64,000 nt of DNA from Heterohyrax brucei (Eukaryota; Chordata; Mammalia; Hyracoidea; Procaviidae): assembly GCA_028571685.1 (NCBI GenBank), contig CM053141.1, positions 51,520,333 to 51,584,332 of the forward strand. The letters are read 5' to 3'. Made by a program: the position numbers and the translations under genes. The notes under the pieces are model-generated. The model did no database searches. It worked only from the letters and a program-made list of their open reading frames with translations, and was not told where the DNA came from. Numbering within the stretch: the first letter of the stretch is position 1; every line of letters begins with the position of its first letter. Shown here in pieces: positions 60,285-64,000 of the stretch.

Positions 60285-60850
60285 TTTCAGTATATTTGTT
60301 TTCTATCACTGAATAAGAAATTATGACCCAATGACTTTAAATAAAAACTAAATCAAGTCCATTGCCATCAATTCCTACTCACAGCAACCTTGTAGGACAG
60401 AGTTAAATGCCCCCAAATTGTTTCTAAAAATGCCTAGTAGATTTGAACTGCCAGCCTTTAGGTTAACAGCTGTGGCACTTAACGGCTATGTCACTAGGGT
60501 TTCCATGACTTTAAATACCACCTGTTTATTAGTTCACAGTTTTGAAGCCAGAAGTTCAGATACAGTGAGATGCTCAAAGCCTCACAGGCTGAAATCAGAG
60601 TGCACTTCTACCTGGAGGCTCTAGAGAAAGCTTCGCTTCTGAATGCATTCAGATTATTGGCAAACTTTATTTCCTTGTATGTATAGGACTGAGGTTCCTC
60701 TTGTCTTGTTAGATGCATCATCTCCTAGAGGCCACCATTAAGTCTTTTCCAAAATGATCCCTTCCAAAAGATCAACAGAGCACAACGGCAATCTTCCATT
60801 TTCTTAAATTTCTCTCATGCTCTGAGTCTCTCTGACTTTCCTTTCTAAAA
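60285..60850 (-). mobile_element. LTR-like repeat, antisense, split by SINE
   Basis: 'gttttctatcactgaataag' and, after the SINE, 'ctgtttattagttcacagtt' with 'agccagaagttcagatacag' match the antisense start of mammalian MaLR-type LTRs. Parts 60285-60343 and 60518-60850. Subfamily not assigned. Confidence 0.45.
60344..60504 (-). mobile_element. AfroSINE with perfect 13 bp target duplication
   Basis: Bracketed by 'atgactttaaata' at 60331-60343 and 60505-60517. The clearest AfroSINE insertion in the window; removal restores the LTR-like repeat. Confidence 0.93.
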
Positions 60851-60879
60851 TTAACCGAAAGCAAACAAAACAAAAAACC

Positions 60880-61881
60880 GGGGGGTGGAGTCAAGATGGC
60901 AGACTCAGCCCATGTCTCCTTATATCCCTCTGGAATCCAAGACCTGAACTGACAATCAAACAGAGCCTTCTGATCACCTAATCAGCCTCAGGACACGGCA
61001 CAGAGCTGTTAATTGGGACTTCATACCACTCAGCGAAAAACCTCCTCTCTTTCGCTGACTCCCGCTCCTGGCTAGCCCCGGCTCTCACGGATGGAAGGTA
61101 AACGCACCAGTTTGACTTTTTTTTCCCTCTGTCTCGGCCGACGGGCGGAGCTGGGCCTTGCCTGGCGGCTGGACTCAGATGCGCTGCTGGGGGTATAGGC
61201 AGGCGAAATTCCCATGTTTTGAGAGCCAGGCTCAGGACTCTGTTAATCTAGCCATTTTGAGCCTTTCGTTTTGTAGCTGCCTCAGAGGGGTTTGTGCGGA
61301 GCTCCGCGGTCAGTGGGCGGGAAGCCATGTTGGTACCGAGATTTTAGCAGAACCTCGTTCTTAGCCTGGGAGCCAGCGCCTGCAAACGGGACAGCACTTC
61401 TCAGACAGAAAAGTAGTGATTTTATACAGTGCTGCCTATGTTGGGGGCCATGCAACAGAAGCAGAGGAATCACTACCTCTCGGCACCTTTAGCCCCTCTG
61501 TCTGCTGCCTGTGTGGAGGACGCCAACTTGGATACGGTGGCCGCAGCTGGACCTAATTCTTAGCTTGGGAGCCAGAGCCTGCCCACAGGAGAGCGTTTTT
61601 CTACAGCAAAACCAGTACTCGACGCAGTGTTGGCTAAGGCTAGGCCCTGTCAGCAGAGGCCACCAGGGCACTAGCAGTGCTGTATTCTGAACTAGTTTGT
61701 TATCATCTGGGGTTGGATACAGTGGTGCTTATTTTGACAGATGAGAAGAGGGACCTCTACACCTGAAAATCTAACTGACTTATAAAGTGCTCAGATACCT
61801 TTTGCTTTACATTTTAAGACAGCCTAGAGAAACATTTGCAATCCATCCTCACAGTACCTCTTCCAGCCTCTATATACTCAC
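60880..61881 (+). promoter_or_regulatory. L1 5'UTR / internal promoter
   Basis: Begins with a G run and 'gtggagtcaagatggcagac', typical of an L1 5' end. About 1 kb, CpG-rich from ~61010 to 61560, in contrast to the CpG-poor repeats around it, which suggests recent insertion. It holds a ~199 bp internal repeat: 'ttcttagc.tgggagccag' occurs at 61358 and 61557, with similar flanks ('aagccatgttgg' against 'acgccaacttgg' upstream, 'cagtgctgcc'/'cagtgttggc' downstream). This recalls 5'UTR monomers of some L1s. Short upstream frames (for example 61158-61364) are not convincing genes. Confidence 0.85.
60892..60900 (+). promoter_or_regulatory. YY1-like site at L1 start
   Basis: 'caagatggc' 12 bases after the first G of the element, matching the AAGATGGC core that positions L1 transcription starts in human L1. 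Function here is inferred. Confidence 0.6.
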
Positions 61882-62841
61882 ATGGGACCCAAAAAGCAAC
61901 AGACAATTGTGGCATACAAGCAATCACTCGTGGCTTCAGAAGGCTCCCAAACAAAGCAACCAAGGAGTTTTCCAGATGAAGAAACTTTTATGAAAGCATC
62001 AGGAAGTGAATACAAATTGATTATATACAGAGCCCTTCTAGACCTTATACAAAATGCAGCAGAACAAAATGAAAAATTAAGCAAGTTGTTCGATCTGATG
62101 GAACACCAGTACTCTGAAATCCAACAGATCAAGAACAAAATCAAAGACATAGAAACTTCCATGCAAAGCCAAGAAAACAGAATGGAACAAATGGAAAAAA
62201 GAATTTCTGACTTGGAAGACAGAGCTACTGATGCCAGCGTCTATGAGCAGAAATCAGAAAAAAGAAACAAGAAAAATGAGGAAACATTAAGAAGCATGTG
62301 GGAATCTATTAAGAGGAACAACCTTCGATTCATTGGAGTCCCTGAACAGGGTGAGACATCTGAAAACACAGAGAGTATTGTTGCTGAGCTGCTGAAAGAA
62401 AACTTCCCAAAAATCATGAAGGAAGACAATATAGACATCTCAGATGCATATTGTACGCCACCCAATATAGATCTCAAAAGAAAGACTCCAAGACATATTA
62501 TAATCAAGCTTAACAAAATGAAACATAAGCAGAAACTCTTAAAGGCAGCAAGACTCAAGGCAAAGCTAACATTCAGAGGGAAACCCTGTAGGCTCTCGTC
62601 AGATTTCTCAGCAGAAACCATGCTAGCACAGAGACAGTGGCACGACACATTCAAAGTCTTGAAGGAGAAGAACTTCCAACCAAGAACTATATATCCTGCA
62701 AAACTATCTTTCAAATACGAAAATGAAATTAAGACATTCCCAGATAAACAGAAACTTAGAGACTTCGTAAAAACCAAACCAAAACTACAAGAAATACAGA
62801 AAGAAGTTCTTGGCTCTGGCTTAGAAGAACGAAACCACTAA
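61882..62841 (+). CDS. L1 ORF1p (RNA-binding chaperone), intact
   Basis: 319 codons, ATG to TAA, no break. ORF1p of L1 trimerises, coats the L1 RNA and is needed for its retrotransposition in the cytoplasmic and nuclear RNP. Seen here: a variable basic N-terminus (1-50), a coiled coil rich in Glu/Lys heptads (about 60-135, with IKNKIKDIE-like repeats and KRISDLEDR at 106-114), an RRM with NNLRFIGVPE (146-155) and PRHIIIKL (203-210), and a C-terminal domain (about 235-315) with SAETMLAQRQW and YPAKLSF. Length is close to the 338 residues of human ORF1p. It follows the CpG-rich leader and precedes ORF2 by 421 bp. The 178-codon frame opposite (62777-62241) is its shadow. Confidence 0.95.
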   Translation: MGPKKQQTIVAYKQSLVASEGSQTKQPRSFPDEETFMKASGSEYKLIIYRALLDLIQNAAEQNEKLSKLFDLMEHQYSEIQQIKNKIKDIETSMQSQENRMEQMEKRISDLEDRATDASVYEQKSEKRNKKNEETLRSMWESIKRNNLRFIGVPEQGETSENTESIVAELLKENFPKIMKEDNIDISDAYCTPPNIDLKRKTPRHIIIKLNKMKHKQKLLKAARLKAKLTFRGKPCRLSSDFSAETMLAQRQWHDTFKVLKEKNFQPRTIYPAKLSFKYENEIKTFPDKQKLRDFVKTKPKLQEIQKEVLGSGLEERNH

Positions 62842-63262
62842 CTTTATATTTAGAACAACACACTACTCAATACTCTACTCATTTAGGGAAGGCTTCAAAG
62901 TAAATCACAGCTTTGATATGGAAAAAAGTAATCCAGTGATCATCATGAAAACTATGGTGTCATCATAATAAAAAGAGGGATGTACTACAGTCGTTATAGT
63001 CCTTCCAGATGGATAGGAAGATGACAAGACTGGTAGTAATTAAAATTGGGTTTATAAATAGTTTATTAAGGGGGTTCATAGGAGCAGCTGTAAAGCACAA
63101 CAAAGACGTACCATACCATTTCAAGAAATCTAACACGTGATTCTCAACAACTATAAAACCAGCTCTGAAAAAGGTGAAAAATCAACTCACAAAAAAGAGT
63201 GTCCCAGAACAGACTAATAAGAACAACAGAGAAAACATCAACATAGAAATAAACATATCACA
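62842..63262 (+). other. L1 inter-ORF spacer, 421 bp
   Basis: Non-coding A-rich spacer between ORF1 stop and ORF2 start, with stops in all sense frames. Human L1 has about 63 bp here, so reinitiation or termination-coupled translation would have to span a longer gap. Confidence 0.8.
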
Positions 63263-64000
63263 ATGGCAGCAGTGAACACATACCTATCAATAATTACATT
63301 GAATGTGAATGGACTGAATGCTCCAGTAAAGAGACACCGAGTGTCATCTTGGATCAAAAGACATGACCCATCCATATGTTGTCTACAAGAAACTCACTTG
63401 AGACCTAAAGATAGGAACAAACTGAAAATTAAAGGATGGAAGAATATATATCAAGCTAACAATGAACAAAGAAGAGCAGGAGTGGCAATTCTAATCTCAG
63501 ACAATATCAATTTTAATATCAAAGCCACCATCGTGGACAAAGATGGACACTATTTATTGCTGAAAGGTTCAGTACACAAGCAAGACTTAACTATATTAAA
63601 TATTTAAGCACCTAATGTCAGAGCACCTAAATATGTCGAAGAAACACTGACTACACTCAAAAGAGAGTTAAATGACTCTACAATAATAGTGGGAGACTTT
63701 AACACTCCTCTCTCATTAATAGACAGATCATCTAGAAAAAAGCTCAGTAAAGATACAGAAGACCTCATTGATACAATTAACGAACTAAACCTCATTGATA
63801 TATACAGAACTTTCCACCCATCAGCAGACAACTACACCTTCTTCTCCAGTGTACATGGAACATTTTCCAGAATTGACCATGTGATAGGCCATAATGCAAT
63901 GCTCAACAAAATCCATACCACTGAATTACTGCAAAGCATCTTCTCAGATCATAAAGCCATAAAAGTTGAAATCAATAGCAGAAAAAAATTGATAGAAAGT
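63263..64000 (+). pseudogene. L1 ORF2, endonuclease domain, one stop; runs off window
   Basis: ORF2p carries an APE-like endonuclease, RT and a Cys-rich end. The window holds 246 codons, all endonuclease. Residue numbering equals human ORF2p: N14, E43 (CCLQETHL), D145 and N147 (VGDFNTPLS), T192, D205 and D229-H230 (SDHKAI) are all present in one frame. The only break is TAA at 63605-63607, codon 115, between LTILNI and APN, where the family has Tyr115. From codon 116 the frame is open to base 64000. As read, translation would give a 114-residue stub; the allele cannot support its own movement. Start chosen at 63263 because ATG-GCA-GCA begins the conserved numbering. Whether the 3' part is intact is unknown. 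Confidence 0.92.

Noticed and set aside
62241..62777. 178-codon minus-strand frame
   Set aside because: It lies wholly opposite the intact L1 ORF1 and has no independent signal; a shadow frame.
60880..64000. Currently active L1
   Set aside because: ORF2 has a stop at codon 115 within the endonuclease, and most of ORF2 is outside the window.

Overview
The window is mammalian nuclear DNA with no cellular gene, exon, tRNA or rRNA that I can support. It is AT-rich, has no operon-like spacing, and is built largely from interspersed repeats at many ages. Over thirty copies of a tRNA-headed SINE whose head reads like 'ccctggtggcatagtggtt' and whose tail reads like 'ctatgagtcggaa...gactcgatggca' match AfroSINE. 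With them are many 5'-truncated copies of an RTE-type LINE sharing the same tail, and L1 copies with an afrotherian-type 3'UTR. Together these point to an afrotherian mammal, most likely a paenungulate and probably the elephant lineage. The species call rests on remembered repeat families, not on a search.

Layout. 1-9.8 kb: an L1 3' tail at the edge, an unclassified block with old antisense frames, an RTE tail, an LTR, and an antisense ERVL pol remnant split by a foldback mariner and a SINE. Then come RTE and L1 pieces inserted into each other. 9.8-15 kb: an old L1 3' end, a HAL1/L1-ORF1-like relic, SINEs and plain AT-rich DNA. 15-18.7 kb: an RTE interrupted by an L1 3' end that is itself interrupted by an LTR. 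18.7-27 kb: mostly single-copy-looking DNA with MIR relics, SINEs and a second mariner copy. 27-31 kb: the longest RTE copy. 31.6-36.2 kb: an old L1 5' part (leader plus decayed ORF1) abutting an antisense RTE. 36.2-46.7 kb: a local tandem duplication, an RTE with clean target duplication, a dense SINE cluster and nested MaLR-like LTRs. 46.8-52.2 kb: a long antisense L1 broken by an RTE/L1 chimera, a third foldback mariner, an LTR scrap and another RTE. 52-60.8 kb: AT-rich DNA, SINEs, RTEs, a candidate solo LTR and an ERVL integrase-region relic. 60.88-64 kb: the first 3.1 kb of a young L1.

The only plausibly intact protein is ORF1p of that last L1 (319 codons). Its leader is CpG-rich, starts with a YY1-like motif and carries a ~199 bp internal repeat. 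Its ORF2 is open to the window edge except for one stop, at codon 115, exactly where the endonuclease has a conserved tyrosine. The elements relate as parasites and hosts of one another: RTE tails and AfroSINE tails match, as expected if RTE machinery moves the SINE; L1 and RTE copies serve as landing sites for each other; short target duplications give the order of events. I found no new gene system. The most notable items are the ~531-536 bp foldback mariner family (three copies), the L1 leader repeat, the single ORF2 stop, and an RTE insertion carrying an inverted L1 piece at its 5' end.
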